DNA of 64,000 nucleotides from Pseudeuparius sepicola (Eukaryota; Arthropoda; Insecta; Coleoptera; Anthribidae). Position 1 is the stretch's first letter, and each line of letters opens with the position of its first letter. Where the stretch lies: contig OY987308.1 of the NCBI GenBank assembly GCA_963920635.1, positions 27,528,096 through 27,592,095 on the forward strand. The letters are read 5' to 3'. Below the pieces are notes generated by a model. The model was given only the letters and a program-made list of their open reading frames with translations, did no database searches and was not told where the DNA came from. Positions 34,221 through 46,100 of this stretch are shown piece after piece. The position numbers and the translations under genes were made by a program.

Positions 34221-35324
34221 TTTTCAAGATACAGAGCTTACTTATTACTTGTTAATGTTACCATTAATTTTATCTAAGTAGTAAACACATTATTTCTACT
34301 TTAAGTCTTACTTAACCTTAACCTAACTTATTCTAAATCAGAAAAGTTACCCGATAGCTTGTAGCTAAGCTACTTTTTCACAGTATCTAGGTACATAAAT
34401 ATTTTTTAAAATGATAAATTGTCTATAACCTGCGAATCTTTTTTTGACCTTTCAAGAAGAAAGGCATTTGTTTGTAGATAAAGTCATTCACTCGCGATAA
34501 ACAAGACGGAAGTTGCATTTTTGCACCATTTAAAAAATAAATAAACAGAACATATAGAAAAACAGACATACCTACTTGGGTATGTCTTAATTCCATCGGA
34601 AATTGTGAAAAATATCGGATTGCGTATGATTTATCAATGAGCAATTGATAAAATATCCACCTAATCAATTTGATTAGCACTTCATAGTTATTACCGCCCA
34701 CGCGTCACGAGACAAACGAAATGGTTGTGTAATGTTGTAAGGTCCTTGTCTGGAATTCAGAAATAAGTGAATCAGTTGAAGCCGCGGCCCAAAAATAGAA
34801 TTCAGCGCGGGAAAACGTGGGTGCGTCCACGCAAGAGATACTACAATGACTTACTCCCTGGAGAAAAATGACTAAACTACGTGTTATATGTTCTCAAAAC
34901 TATTCGATCGGTTTCGACGGCGTTTCCTGCCATTTTATAAAAAAGAGCGAGCCGCCCAGCCAATCGCAAGTCCTTCATCTACATATTATTAAGATTATTG
35001 CAATATGCAATCAGCGTCCCATTAACGTCGTACGTTGGCAAAAATGGGAGCGTACGTATCAATTATGCGACAGTCGCCAGGCGTTTAGCGGCACGCAGAC
35101 ATTTTTTTAAGAAGTGGCAGAGAAAATTCGGCTCTCAGTTTACGTCTGGGGTATAACTTAGATTCTGCACGACAGTTACAGTCAGCTCTGAAAGGTGCGC
35201 CTTCATTGTGTTCGCAGCTGAAAAACATAACTTGGAATGATATGCAGCGCGTGACTAAACGTGCTGAAAATGCCACTTTGTGAACAGACAGTAGAGGCAA
35301 AGATAATCTATCACTTGTTGAAAG
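34221..35324. other. Spacer, no recognised gene
   Basis: An ORF of 80 codons at 34868-35110 lies in moderately GC-rich sequence but has no motif. I see nothing else. Confidence 0.35.
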
Positions 35325-35490
35325 CCATACGACAACTATTTTTAATAATAATAACTATACTTTCCATGGAAAGATCAACAGGTACAGTGATGTTGTTACT
35401 ATTAATAACATCATTAATATATAATATGAACAATAGTGGTCCCAGAACCGAACCTTGGGGAACTCCGTGTTTAATTTTTTTGATATTTTA
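35325..35490 (-). pseudogene. Second LINE reverse-transcriptase scrap
   Basis: The minus strand encodes HGVPQGSVLGPLLFILYIND, the conserved palm motif upstream of the catalytic Asp pair in jockey-like LINEs. The frame dies shortly after. It is a different lineage from 25540-25985, judging by the sequence. Confidence 0.75.
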
Positions 35491-35539
35491 ACTTTTTCAT
35501 TAAATTTTCTAACTTGATGATAAGTAGTCTTGTAAATTA

Positions 35540-35830
35540 GCCAAAAATGGAAATTAAGAAATGTCTAAATAACCGTCCAGCCAAGTTTTAGTGAAAAATT
35601 TGAAAAATCTTTTCGACTTTTGATATTTTTAATATTTATACACTTTTAGCCATTTCAGAGATGCGAAAATGGTCCTATCCAACGTAAATCGGTCCTTAGA
35701 ATGGGAAAAACATAGCCAAATTCAATTCGGAAATGCGTAAATAATCGTCAAGCTAAGTTTTGTGAAAATTTTAAAAAATATGTTCTATTTTTAATATATT
35801 TTTGAGTATTTAGATTTTTACAAGCTATTA
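35540..35830. repeat. Repeat family M, copy 1
   Basis: Shares GCGAAAATGGTCCTATCCAA, ACGTAAATCGGTCC and TAGAATG with 40250-40545. No ORF. Confidence 0.5.
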
Positions 35831-36060
35831 TTTAACTTGCCCTGTTAGTATAGATATGTACATATTATGTGTGGGTCGAATCTTGCAAGCTGAATTAGAA
35901 CCACTTCCTGACATCCGATTGAGCTACATTTTGCATACATCTTTAGTTCCGGTGACAACACAATATGCAATACTCGATATTGTAATACTTTCAAAATGGC
36001 CGCCGCTCCAAGATGGCGGACTAAATTTCTTTACCACCCTCCTGACATGGGAATCAAATA
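35831..36060. repeat. Relative of the 122-bp unit beside the Helitron tail
   Basis: TTATTTAACTTGC, GTGGGTCGAATCTTGCAA, CGATTGAGCTACATTTTGCA and CCAAGATGGCGGACTA occur here in the same order as at 41420-41630, in a single diverged copy. Confidence 0.55.
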
Positions 36061-36085
36061 GGTAGGTACTAAAAAGCACGATATA

Positions 36086-36608
36086 AAATTGAAAATAAAA
36101 AAAAAACCTTTTTAAAAACAAGCTTTTATTTTAGCCATGTACTAAAACGAATAAATTAAGTTTAGGTTTCCGTTAAGATAATTCAGTTCCAAATTGCGAC
36201 AAGTTTTTGCAAATTGAAAAGCTTTTCGCGCGAATTGTAAAGAAAAAAATGCATACTTTGGCAAATAGGTACTTGCTTATCAACCAATCACTGCCCAATA
36301 AAATTAATTGGTACCTACTCTCATCAACATTTCGCGCGACAAGCTTTTCAATTTGAAAAAATTTGTCGCAATTTGGATTTGGATTATCTTAACGAAAACC
36401 TACTCTTATTTCAACAACGGGGGTAAAACTTACAGTCTCAGCACAGTCTCAGCTGAGACTGTAAGTTTTACCCCCGTTGTTGTATTCTCCTACTCCACTT
36501 CAAGATATGGACTATTTCCTCAAGTTACTACTCTTATTTTATTCGTTTTAGTACATGGCTTGAATAAAAGCTTGTTTTTAAAAAGGTTTTTTTTATTTTC
36601 AATTTTTC
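36086..36608. mobile_element. Foldback element with nested arms (about 520 bp)
   Basis: The outer arms AAATTGAAAATAAAAA...CCTTTTTAAAAACAAGC and its complement enclose GCCATGTACTAAAACGAATAAA and inner arms CAAATTGCGACAAGTTTTTG...TTTTCGCGCGAA. Related sequence (AAGCTTGTCGCGAGATTT, GAATAAAATAATC) lies at 42275-42400. The right arm is enlarged by the perfect palindrome at 36412-36482. Confidence 0.75.
36412..36482. repeat. Perfect 30-bp inverted repeat with 11-base spacer
   Basis: Arms 36412-36441 and 36453-36482 are exact complements (CAACAACGGGGGTAAAACTT...). It is more perfect than the foldback that contains it, so it is younger. Confidence 0.9.
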
Positions 36609-36719
36609 CACTTCTTCTTAGCAGTCAAATTCTCTCTGCTAGACGCAACTATGATATTATAATACAAAATACTTCCGAAAAATGTGCGTCAGGGATTAAT
36701 CTCTCTCTTATATAAAATA

Positions 36720-38696
36720 TTTGTGTAAGTATAGGCTTGAAATATAAGTATAGGTACCTACATCTACCTATTTGAGGTTATCTCCATTTAAAAACAATAA
36801 CATACACTCTAGTGCGGAATTATTCCGTAATTGCAGGATATTTATTATATTTTATTCCCACAGGTCGAACGTCAACGGTATACAGGAATTTTCAGTTTTC
36901 AGTAAACAAAAAACACTTGCATAACTTTCACTGTATAGACACGAGCTCGTTGGCTATTAAACGAAATAAACGACTGACTCTGGGATTTACGCCAATACTG
37001 CCATAAACAAATCATTATTAAGAATTATTAAATATCGTATAGTAATTGTTTTTCTTTCTGTGTTTTTGATTTTAAAGTTGAAAGGCAGGTATGAATATAT
37101 AGGTATATACCTATCTAATAAGTGTCTGACATATTGTAGGTATAAATGCAACCAATTTCAATAATAATACCACATAATTTTATCGATTAAGATGTCATGA
37201 CGTTATTATGCCTTTATGGCACAATTATCCTTCTACGCGCGGACTCCAGGACCGCACTCTACGAGTTTACAATTTATTTTAAATTGAAAAATGAAAATCG
37301 ACGAATCCACCAAGTAGAAGACCCTTCAACTTTTTCTAAAACTAAAAATATATTTTTTATAAAAAATAAATAAACTGATCTAAATCTCGCGATGTGGCCG
37401 AGTCCGCCCCTGGAGTTGCGTGCCTACGCTAAACGCAGCCGACCGCCCCTGAAGCGACAATTAGAAGAAGAAGACGAAAAGTAGCCAATCAGGGCATATT
37501 AGCTGCAGTAATGAAGGAGTTAATGATAGCTCGGGACATTGTCAGCGGCGTTGCTATGTTTTTTTTATAACGAAAGGGTCTTAACGCGGATATACATATA
37601 TAACAAAAAAAGAGAGGCGACCACATGCGCTGTGACGTCCGAGAGTGGGATGGAAAATAAACAGCAAAAATGTGGGACCATACGCACCGTCACAAGAGTC
37701 GATATGTGACGCCTGTTTTAGGAGAATTCAAAGTGTGTTTATTTGCCTTAATTTGGCGTATTGACGACTGTTGCATTCTTTGTGGGAATCTGGTGACAAC
37801 GTGTCGAAACAGAGTAGGTAAGATTCTGAAAATAAAAGTGTCTTCGCAAAAAGTCGTAATCGCTCATTTTGCAACACTCGCCTACTGCTTACAGGAATAT
37901 TTTGCGAAATGAAATAACCGTCGCGGAAAATTCCCACATGAATTACCTATCTCGGATTTCCGCAGCAATTACGGAGTATTGAGAAAAAAACGCATCGAGA
38001 CATGCCTCGAAGTTTGTTAACACGAAACACACAATGTAAGCACAATTATAACAATCACCTTAGCATGAATGGACGTGGGTCGTTTTATTTCAGAGGCTGA
38101 TGTCATAGGAAGGGTTTTGCCAGCCCACGTCATCGCATCTTAAGGATGCAGACTTGGAAAAGGACGAACCAGATGGGGCGAACGAAGAAGGCTTTACCTA
38201 ACTGGACCGCGCTTAAATTTTTATGCATGCGAATCGAAAAATTTCAGATCTTATCTTGACGTGCGCCCATAGCAAAAAAATTGTTCCGTGAATCATCTCT
38301 GACCTGCGGAGACCTCCTCAGTTCAAGTGACTACAAACAATAATTATTAACGAACACATACACATCTGTCGCGATTCTTAAATCAGAACAAATGTGTATA
38401 ATAACCCTTACGGTGTCACGGTTAAATTTAGAAGATTAGGAATATGCCGCGAAAATTTCCGACACAAAAAAAGGGTACAGATGCCTAACACAGGTGTATA
38501 TTTGTAATGGGAGGTTAAAAATGTTCGGAAATTGACGTTGACAAAATGATTGGCAATCACATAACACTAAACGAGGTAGGCATACAGAAAACAGAGGTTA
38601 CAGGTTGGCAGAAACATAATTGCCATTTTAGTTCTGAAGCTATAGGTAAGTTGCTTCAGCGCAATTGTTTTTAAATAAAATATTCGAAGGAATAGT
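36720..38696. other. Spacer, no recognised gene
   Basis: A CpG-richer patch at 37380-37460 and several short ORFs, none with motifs. No repeat family from this window. Confidence 0.4.
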
Positions 38697-39285
38697 TATT
38701 TATGTACCAAGACATTGAAGTTCAACTTTTTATGACTCATGTGGAATTTAGTTAAACCGTGAGTCATATAAAAGGAACTTTAGTGCCGAGGTACCTACAT
38801 ATTGTATATTTTTTTAAATCGAAAAAAAAAAGTTTTATTAGGCAAAAAAATAATCATAAGGGATCACCCGTCCATGAACCGACTGCGCGCGTCGTTGCTT
38901 GACTTTGACGATCGCTCTACCTAGGCAAGTATGACGAGGCACGGCGCCTCCCAACAAAACTCCAAACTGCCGCCTGTCGTGCAGCCTCCATGAAAAATAG
39001 ATTGATATTCAAACCTACTAAAATATTTATACTGAAAGATTGCGCTGCTATAGATAACAATTTCGCAATGTGTACCAAAAGTCGAATGGGTATTTATTGG
39101 CCGGGTTTTGAATATTTGGTCACTTTTGACGGGCGATGGCTCCGCGTCTGACGTTTGATGTTTACATGTCGCCAAGGCCTACTTATTGAAAAAATCGTAC
39201 AATAATGGGCTACTTCAGTGCCGATTTCCTCGCTTTTACTGACGATTTCGAGACACTGCTGCCGATTTCAAGAAAATAATATTAT
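38697..39285 (-). repeat. Family A (5S-like) repeat, copy 3, uninterrupted
   Basis: The best full copy. On the minus strand it has a 5' part with two GCACTGAAGTAGC-like blocks. The 5S-like core is at 38859-38925 (AAAGTCAAGCAACGACGCGC, then TTCATGGACGGGTGATCCC). An A/T-rich tail and a terminal hairpin (CACTGAAGTTC arms) follow at 38700-38800. No ORF. Confidence 0.75.
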
Positions 39286-40249
39286 GTAGACCACTAATTG
39301 ATCGTCTTGTACCGGTCCAAAGATGGTGTGTAGGAGATAACGGCAGCCCGGGGCACCGACCATTCAGATTTACAACGAATTAAGCATATCAATTCAAATC
39401 AAGATGCTAATTAATTATAAAACATTCATTAAAACCTGATATGATTACCAATAACGAATCTAGAACAGGATATTATTAGTTTTTTTAGTCGGGCTACCAA
39501 AAGGTGAGGTCTTGGAGATTCGGAAGGATTTTTCTTTTCGGCACTTCTGCTGCTAATGTTGCATTTCAGGGTGTTATTGTTTTCGGTTTTTGCGGATTTG
39601 GCGAATTACTATATACGAACACCTGCCAGCAGATGAAGAAACTGCGAAGAATGCGGAGAATGTGCAAGATATTTTTTTCGCACAAAGGATAGGATCTTTG
39701 AACTTCTACATTGTTTTATGTAGGTACATAATTGATCTATGCTAATAGCATCAGGTGCGACTGATTTACGTAGTATTTAAGTATACTTACTTATCTTATA
39801 AGGAAAGTAATCTGTGGGATATACGTACAAAGAATCACTTTCGTGCGTCACCCTGTAAGTCTGCAGCGAATAAACACATCTCTTATGTATTCATTTATTC
39901 AGAAAAAATCGGACACCTTCATTATCTACACCTGGCTATATGCGGCCTGTGTAATATATAAATTGGTCCGTTGACAAATTATCTTATTTATCTGACTTGG
40001 TAGTATGTTATTAATAAATTACCTGTCTGCTATATATCATGATTTTGTAGGCAAAAATATTTTAGTGTGGGCAACCTATAATGGGAAAAAAGAAAGACAT
40101 TGCTGGTGTTCGTATACTATATCTATTATATAATGTTTATATGTACAACCTTCAGCGGCGTTTATTTATTTATTTATTGCCGAATTTTGTTCCCATCGCC
40201 TCAAATAATGTGTTTCAGTTCCGGGTCCATTCTAAAAATAATTTAAATA
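39286..40249. other. No recognised feature
   Basis: AT-rich. ORFs at 39504-39692 and 39755-39961 lack motifs. Confidence 0.4.
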
Positions 40250-40545
40250 AAAAAATATGTTTTTATTATTAAATTCTAAAAGTCCAAAATGCGGTTAGAT
40301 CCGACGTAAATCGACCCACAGAATCCGAAAATCGTGTCCAAATTCAGTTTGGAAATGTCCAACTAACGGGTCAGCTAAGTTCTGTAAAAATTAAAACAAA
40401 ATCTTTTAGATTTTTAATGTTTTTTTTAAATATTTACAATTTTAGCTATCTCATAAATTCGAAAATGGCCTTATCCGACGTAAATCGACCCGTAGAATCC
40501 AAAGAACACACCTGAATTCATCTTGCAAATGCCCATAAGCGACCA
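40250..40545. repeat. Repeat family M, copy 2, internally duplicated
   Basis: TCCGACGTAAATCGACCC occurs at about 40299 and about 40476, each followed by AGAATCC, so a unit of roughly 175 bases is present twice. Related to 35540-35830. Confidence 0.6.
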
Positions 40546-41213
40546 GGGGCCTTTTTTCCAAATCGTGACATACCCGTGTTTCAGGTGTTCATATGACTGT
40601 GCTATATAGTCATCGAACAAAAAAAACACCGGGAGACGTTACACAAGCAATTATTATCTCTGTATCTAATCTAAAAATTTACGTGATCAACGTCAGGATT
40701 TGAATATTGAGACGTTTTTTGACTTTGTTACATAACATGCGGGCAAGCTCGCTTTAAGTAGGTATATATTTCTTTCCATATACAATTTTGAAAGTACACG
40801 TGTGGGCAGAACAACGGTGAGGCTTGTTCACAGGTGCCCGGACATTTTTGTGATTTGCATAATTTCTCTCTAACAAGGATTTCCTATATATATATGTGGA
40901 TGCTGTTTTCGAAAAGTCGAATCCGCTTGATTTTCCCCGTAGCTCGGTCTACACAAAAAACAAATTTTCATACAAGCGCGCGGCCTGAATCAACAAATAA
41001 AGTGAAACCGAACTTCTGTGACGTAGATACGTGCAAGTCATAAGAGCAAACATCGGCATTTATTGGGCGGGTGATGAGTAACAGTTTTATTAGCTTTTAC
41101 CGGAACGAAATTTTATTTTTTGACTAGTCACACTATGCGAGTCCTAATGAGGAAATGTACTAAGTGCAACCTGAAAGTTTGAAAACAAATTTTACCAGAA
41201 AATAGTCATTTAT

Positions 41214-41276
41214 GTATCAAGGCACTGAAGTTCCATTTTGTATAAACCACATGAGTCCTAAAAAGAAATTGAAATC
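41214..41276 (-). repeat. Family A repeat, copy 4, outer fragment
   Basis: TATGTATCAAGGCACTGAAGTTCC and CACATGAGTCCTAAAAAGAA match the hairpin end of copy 3. The rest of the copy resumes at 46670, on the far side of the copia element. Confidence 0.65.
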
Positions 41277-41281
41277 GAAAA

Positions 41282-41409
41282 TATTGGGTTAATAGGAAGC
41301 AGACTTGGTTAAAATAATTTTAGACAATATAGGAATCTAATTCTGCACTTTTTATTAAATTTAGAACCGAACAGTTCAGGCTTAGGCTTATGAATAATAT
41401 ACGTTTTTA
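41282..41409 (-). repeat. Copia 3' LTR (truncated to 128 bp)
   Basis: By eye, base-for-base the same as 46435-46562. The missing 102 bases (equivalent to 46563-46664) should lie at 41410 onward, where AAAGCTTTTATTTAAC of another repeat begins. Confidence 0.85.
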
Positions 41410-41430
41410 AAAGCTTTTATTTAACTTGCA

Positions 41431-41433
41431 ATG

Positions 41434-41463
<30 letters not shown>
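41431..41463. repeat. (ATGT)n microsatellite
   Basis: Eight tandem ATGT units just inside the repeat that replaced the copia 3' region. Confidence 0.95.
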
Positions 41464-41464
<1 letters not shown>

Positions 41465-41510
41465 TTTGTTCGGGTGGAATCTTGCAACTCAATTTTGAAG
41501 CAGATATCTT

Positions 41511-41998
41511 CAACCGATCGAGCTGAAATTTTGTACACACGTTTAATTTGGAGGACAATGCATGATTATATGTGTGACGTCATTCTAAATCCAACATGGC
41601 GGATCACCCAAGATGGCGGACTAGTTAAATTTCAACCGATCGAGCTGAAATTTTGTACACACGTTTAATTTGGATGACAATGCATGATTATATGTGTGAC
41701 GTCATTCTAAATCCAACATGGCGGAACACTCAAGATGGCGGACTAGTTAAATTTCAACCGATCGAGCTGAAATTTTGTACACACGTTTAATTTGGATGAC
41801 AATGCATGATTATATGTGTGACGTCATTCTAAATCCAACATGGCGGAACACTCAAGATGGCGGACTAGTTAAATTTCAACCGATCGAGCTGAAATTTTGT
41901 ACACACGTTTAATTTGGATGACAATGCATGATTATATGTGTGACGTCATTCTAAATCCAACATGGCGGAACACCCAAGATGGCGGACTAGTTAACTTT
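41511..41998. repeat. Four tandem 122-bp units with CRE and ATGGCGG words
   Basis: Units start at 41511, 41633, 41755 and 41877 and are nearly identical. Each contains CAACCGATCGAGCTGAAATT, ACACACGTTTAATTTGG, the palindrome TGACGTCA (perfect CRE) and two ATGGCGG words (CAACATGGCGG and AAGATGGCGGAC, the YY1-type motif). The ORF at 41474-41668 is a shadow. Confidence 0.92.
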
Positions 41999-42026
41999 GA
42001 CTTGTGTAGTTTGGTGAGATAGGCGT

Positions 42027-42248
42027 CAACAGCATTGGTCTGCAACCTGTCTCGTTGTATATTTAGGCTCCAAGCTCTTCGCGCCTGGTCAAGCATACGT
42101 GGCCTTAAGTAGGGTTAGATCATTAGAAGGTCTCCTCATTGAAGAGCTAGACTGTTCTAAACTAACCGGCAAACGACCTTGCAACAATGATGCGTTAACT
42201 GAGATGAATAGACTCAGACACCTGGCCAAACTAAAAATTACAAAATAA
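42027..42248 (+). pseudogene. C-terminal end of a Helitron (PIF1-type) helicase
   Basis: The plus strand encodes LGSKLFAPGQAYVALSRVRS, then LEGLLIEELDCSKLTGKRPC, and ends LAKLKITK with TAA. GQ-x-YVALSR is the last conserved helicase motif of PIF1/Helitron enzymes. Only about 70 residues remain; everything upstream is replaced by the tandem repeats. No Helitron CTRR end confirmed. Confidence 0.8.
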
Positions 42249-42274
42249 ATTAAAAGTAAAAAAATATTTTTAAA

Positions 42275-42440
42275 AAAAGCTTTTATTTAAATGCGCTAAA
42301 AAGAATAAAATAATCTTTTCTTTTAAAACTTTTACTATCAACTTATAACGTCATTCCACAATTTATATGATATAAAAAGCTTGTCGCGAGATTTAAGTTT
42401 TCAAACTAAGTAAATACCACTACTTGATATGATATGATAT
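42275..42440. repeat. Fragment related to the 36-kb foldback
   Basis: AAAAGCTTTTATTTAA, GAATAAAATAATC and AAAGCTTGTCGCGAGATTT resemble the ends and inner arms of 36086-36608. It abuts the point where copia RNase H loses similarity. Confidence 0.45.
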
Positions 42441-43137
42441 TTAACGTCGATATGTTTTGATCTTTTATGATCTGTTGGATTATTGGCAATTGCAATGCAT
42501 CCGTTGTTATCTTCAAATATAGGTATTGGTTTTACCAATTCAAATTTTATGCTTGCTAAAAGAGATTTCAACCAACAAGCTTCTTTTATACCTTCAAAAA
42601 GTGCCATATATTCGGCCTCAGTAGATGATGTTGCAACGGAATTTTGCCTTTTGGTATTCCAACAAATCATATTTTGATCAAATAATTTAAAAACATAGCC
42701 AGTAGTACTTTTACGATCAAGCTCATTTCCGGCCCAATCAGAATCTACATAACCAACTAAAATTTCTTTATAATCATTTCGTTTATAAATTAATCGAAAT
42801 TTTAATGTCCCTTTTACATATCTTAGAACTCTTTTCAAATTTTGCCAAAGTTCTTTATTATTTTTATTTTGATATCTACTTAGAAGATTTATGGCTGTGC
42901 ATAAATCGGGACGAGTGCATATCATTGCATACATCAAACAACCAATAAGATTTCTACATGGCGCGTCATAATATTCATCAGAGTTTAATGCTGAAAAATC
43001 TAATTTAAGAGGCAAAGGTGTACTGACAGCTTTGCAGTCACTCATGTTGAATTTTGTTAAAACGCTTTGCAAGTATGCACTTTGATCTAATGTAATAAAA
43101 TTGTCTTTTCTTTCGATATGTATACCTAAAAAGAGTT
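42401..43137 (-). pseudogene. Copia pol, RNase H region (out of frame and 3'-truncated)
   Basis: This frame holds the end of the RT region and RNase H: FLGIHIERKD just after the frameshift, the CRNLIGCLMYA connection, VGYVDSDWAGNELDRKSTTG, SSTEAEYMAL and EDNNGC, ending in KHIDVKYH before the sequence turns into unrelated repeat DNA. The first Met of this frame is at 43072, but it is not a real start; the frame is the continuation of pol. Confidence 0.88.
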
Positions 43138-46100
43138 TTAAATCTTTAGATCTACCATAGAAAATTGTTTCATTAAATACTGTTTAAAATTTTTCATTGT
43201 ATCTTTGTCATAAGTTGCGATGACAAGATCATCAACATACAGTATTACGTAAATATTTTTAGTAATATGGCCTTTATCGAGAAAATATAAACATCGTTCT
43301 ACAGCGGAATTTTGGAATCCATGTTTTGTAAGTACTTGATCAAAACGCTGAAACCAGCACCTAGCTGATTGTTTTAAGCCATATATTGATTTATTTAACT
43401 TACACACACGGTCATTGTTTTCTTTTATTCCTTCCGGTATTCGCATATATATTTCCTCGTTTAATAAGCCATTAAGAAATGCGGTTTTTACGTCCATTTG
43501 ATGGATTAATAAATTGTGTTGATTCGCAAAAGCAATGAATAATCGAAAAGTAGCAATACGTGCGACCGGCGCAAAGGTTTCGTAATAATCTAATAGATAT
43601 TTTTGACTGAAACCTCTAGCCACTAATCTCGCTTTATATTTATATGGGTTTCCTAAAGCATCATTCTTGATGGTAAATACCCATTTACAGTCTACAATGT
43701 TTTTGTTGACTGGGCGAGGTACTAATGTCCACGTATTGTTTTGTAAAAGAGAATCAATCTCCTCTTTTATTGCTTTCTCCCACTCAAATTTATCATCACG
43801 GTTTTTAATTTCCTGATATGATTTGGGAATATCACAAACTATCGACTGTGAACTTAGGTAATAGCTATTTACGAGGCTATTTATATCATGCTCTTCATAA
43901 GAAATTTTGGGCATGTTTTTAATTCGTTCACTTTGCCGTCGTTTGTTTACACTTGAAACACGATCCATATTTTCGGGCGTCTCATTATTAACTTTGTCTG
44001 TTTTAGGAACAGTTTTGTTAATATTTTCACTGATTTCAATTGTTTCATCAGTTTTCTGTCTTTTTGATTCTGTAGCATTTTCAATTTCCGAGTGTACAAG
44101 GGGTCGAGTATTTTTAAAATTGACTTCATCAAATATAACATCACGAACTGTAATGAACGTGTTTGTTTCTACTTTCAGTACTTTATAACCATTTGGGTCG
44201 TAACCAACAAATATGCCTTTAATTGACTTTTTGTCAAATTTGCTTTGAATGGTTTTGTTATGAATATATACTGTTGAACCAAAAACTTTTAAATGTTCTA
44301 AACTTGGTCTTCTATTATGCCAAAGTTCATAAGGAGTCTTATTTTGTTCAATGGCTTTGGTAGGAGTTATGTTTAGTAAATAAGCAGCAATTAAAACTGC
44401 CTCACCCCATAGGTTTTTGTCTAAGTTTGCACCATGTATCATGGCTCGTGCCTTCTCAGTTAATGACCTATTCATTCGTTCTGCGACCGAATTTTGTTGA
44501 GGGGTATATGGTACCGTTAAATGATATTGGATACCCTTCTGTACACAAAATGCTTTAAAATCATTAGACAGATATTCCTTCCCATTATCACAGTATAAAT
44601 AAGCAATTTTTAAATTAAAATGAGATTCACTTTTAGCTGCAAAGTCTTGAAAAACTTTTATTAAATCAGATTTGTAACCTAGTAAATAAACAACCGTGTA
44701 ATGCGTATATTCATCTATAAAGGTTACGAAATACTTTTTTTCATCTATGCTAGCAGGTGTTATTGGCCCGCATATGTCTGAATGAATGATAAACAATGGC
44801 CTATTAACATGAGATCTGTCTTTAGATTTTGAAAAAGGAAGACGTGCTTGTTTACCGTAAACACAAGCTTCGCATATTTCGTCTGTGGGATTTACAGCTT
44901 CAATAAGTGGATTATTTCTTTTTATTTCTAGAAATTTTGACTTACCAATATGTCCTAGTCGTTCATGCCAAAATTTATATGAATTTAAGGTAATATTTTT
45001 GGTTAAATTTACTTGGTTACACATGCTTTTAGTTATTGTAAAACTTACACATGTTAAATTATTTAATAACTTACCAGTTAATATTGTCTTACTACCATTT
45101 TTGACAATTACATTTCCATTTTCACTAAAAATTACTCTCATACCATTGTTTTGCATCCTGCGGACGGACAGCAAATTGTTTGGTATTTCGGGTGCATACA
45201 AAACATTTTCTAAAAATCCAGTTACCCCCATATTTGTTACTACTTTTATTGTTCCAACTTTTGTAGCGTTTATGGTAGCACCTTTCTTAGCTATGGAAAT
45301 CTTGAGTGGTATTTCTAAGTCTTTCACAGTTGTAAAGACATCTGCTTGATTAACTATGTGGTCAGTCGCACCTGAGTCTAAAACAAAATTTAATTCATTT
45401 TGTTTATTTGGTACCTCATTTAATAAGGCGGCTTCTTCTCCACACATAAAAGCAAAACTTTCACTGTTCTCTTCAATTTGAACAGTTTGTATTGTTCTTT
45501 GACGATCTTCTGTTGCTTTTTGTCGCTTATAAAAATAACAGTTCTTCTTTTCATGGTTCTTTCTTCCACAATGTTCGCATTTTAGTTCCGACTTCTTCGC
45601 ATTACTTTTATTATAATTTTTCCATGAGTTGTTCGATTGGTAATAATATTTTGAAGCGTTCTGTTTTCTTTTAAAATTATTTTGTTGATGTTGCCATTTT
45701 CTTTTATGCAGATTTTTATTGTCATCCTTTTTATTTTTATGATGTGTTTCTACTTGCAGCATTTTTCCACTTGTTTCACCACTTTCATTTTTTAATTTAA
45801 CTTCGTAGTCCAATAATCTTGTCTTAACGAATGCAAGGCTTAGATTTTCGTCAGTTAAAGTTTGAATTGCTGTTACTACTGCGTCATATGAAGTTGGTAA
45901 AGTTAACAATAACCTGGCAATTTTGCTCATTTCGTTCAGTGTAGCTCCAGCTGCCATTAATTCGACCACCATTTCATCGAAAATAATAAAATGTTGAGCG
46001 AGAGGTTTGTCTGTGTTAAATTTCAAACTCAGCAATTTCTTCTCCAAGGCTAGTTGTGAGGCTAAACTTTTTCTTTCATATATTTGATCCATTTTCTGGA

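Noticed and set aside
38859..38925. True 5S rRNA or tRNA gene
   Set aside because: Only the internal-promoter-like part resembles 5S. The 5' and 3' thirds do not match and the copies are dispersed, so it is a repeat.
41474..41668. Small ORF in the tandem repeats
   Set aside because: It is created by the repeat unit and has no conserved frame across units (122 is not a multiple of three).
41511..41998. CRISPR-like array
   Set aside because: The units are contiguous 122-bp tandem repeats without unique spacers, in eukaryotic transposon DNA.
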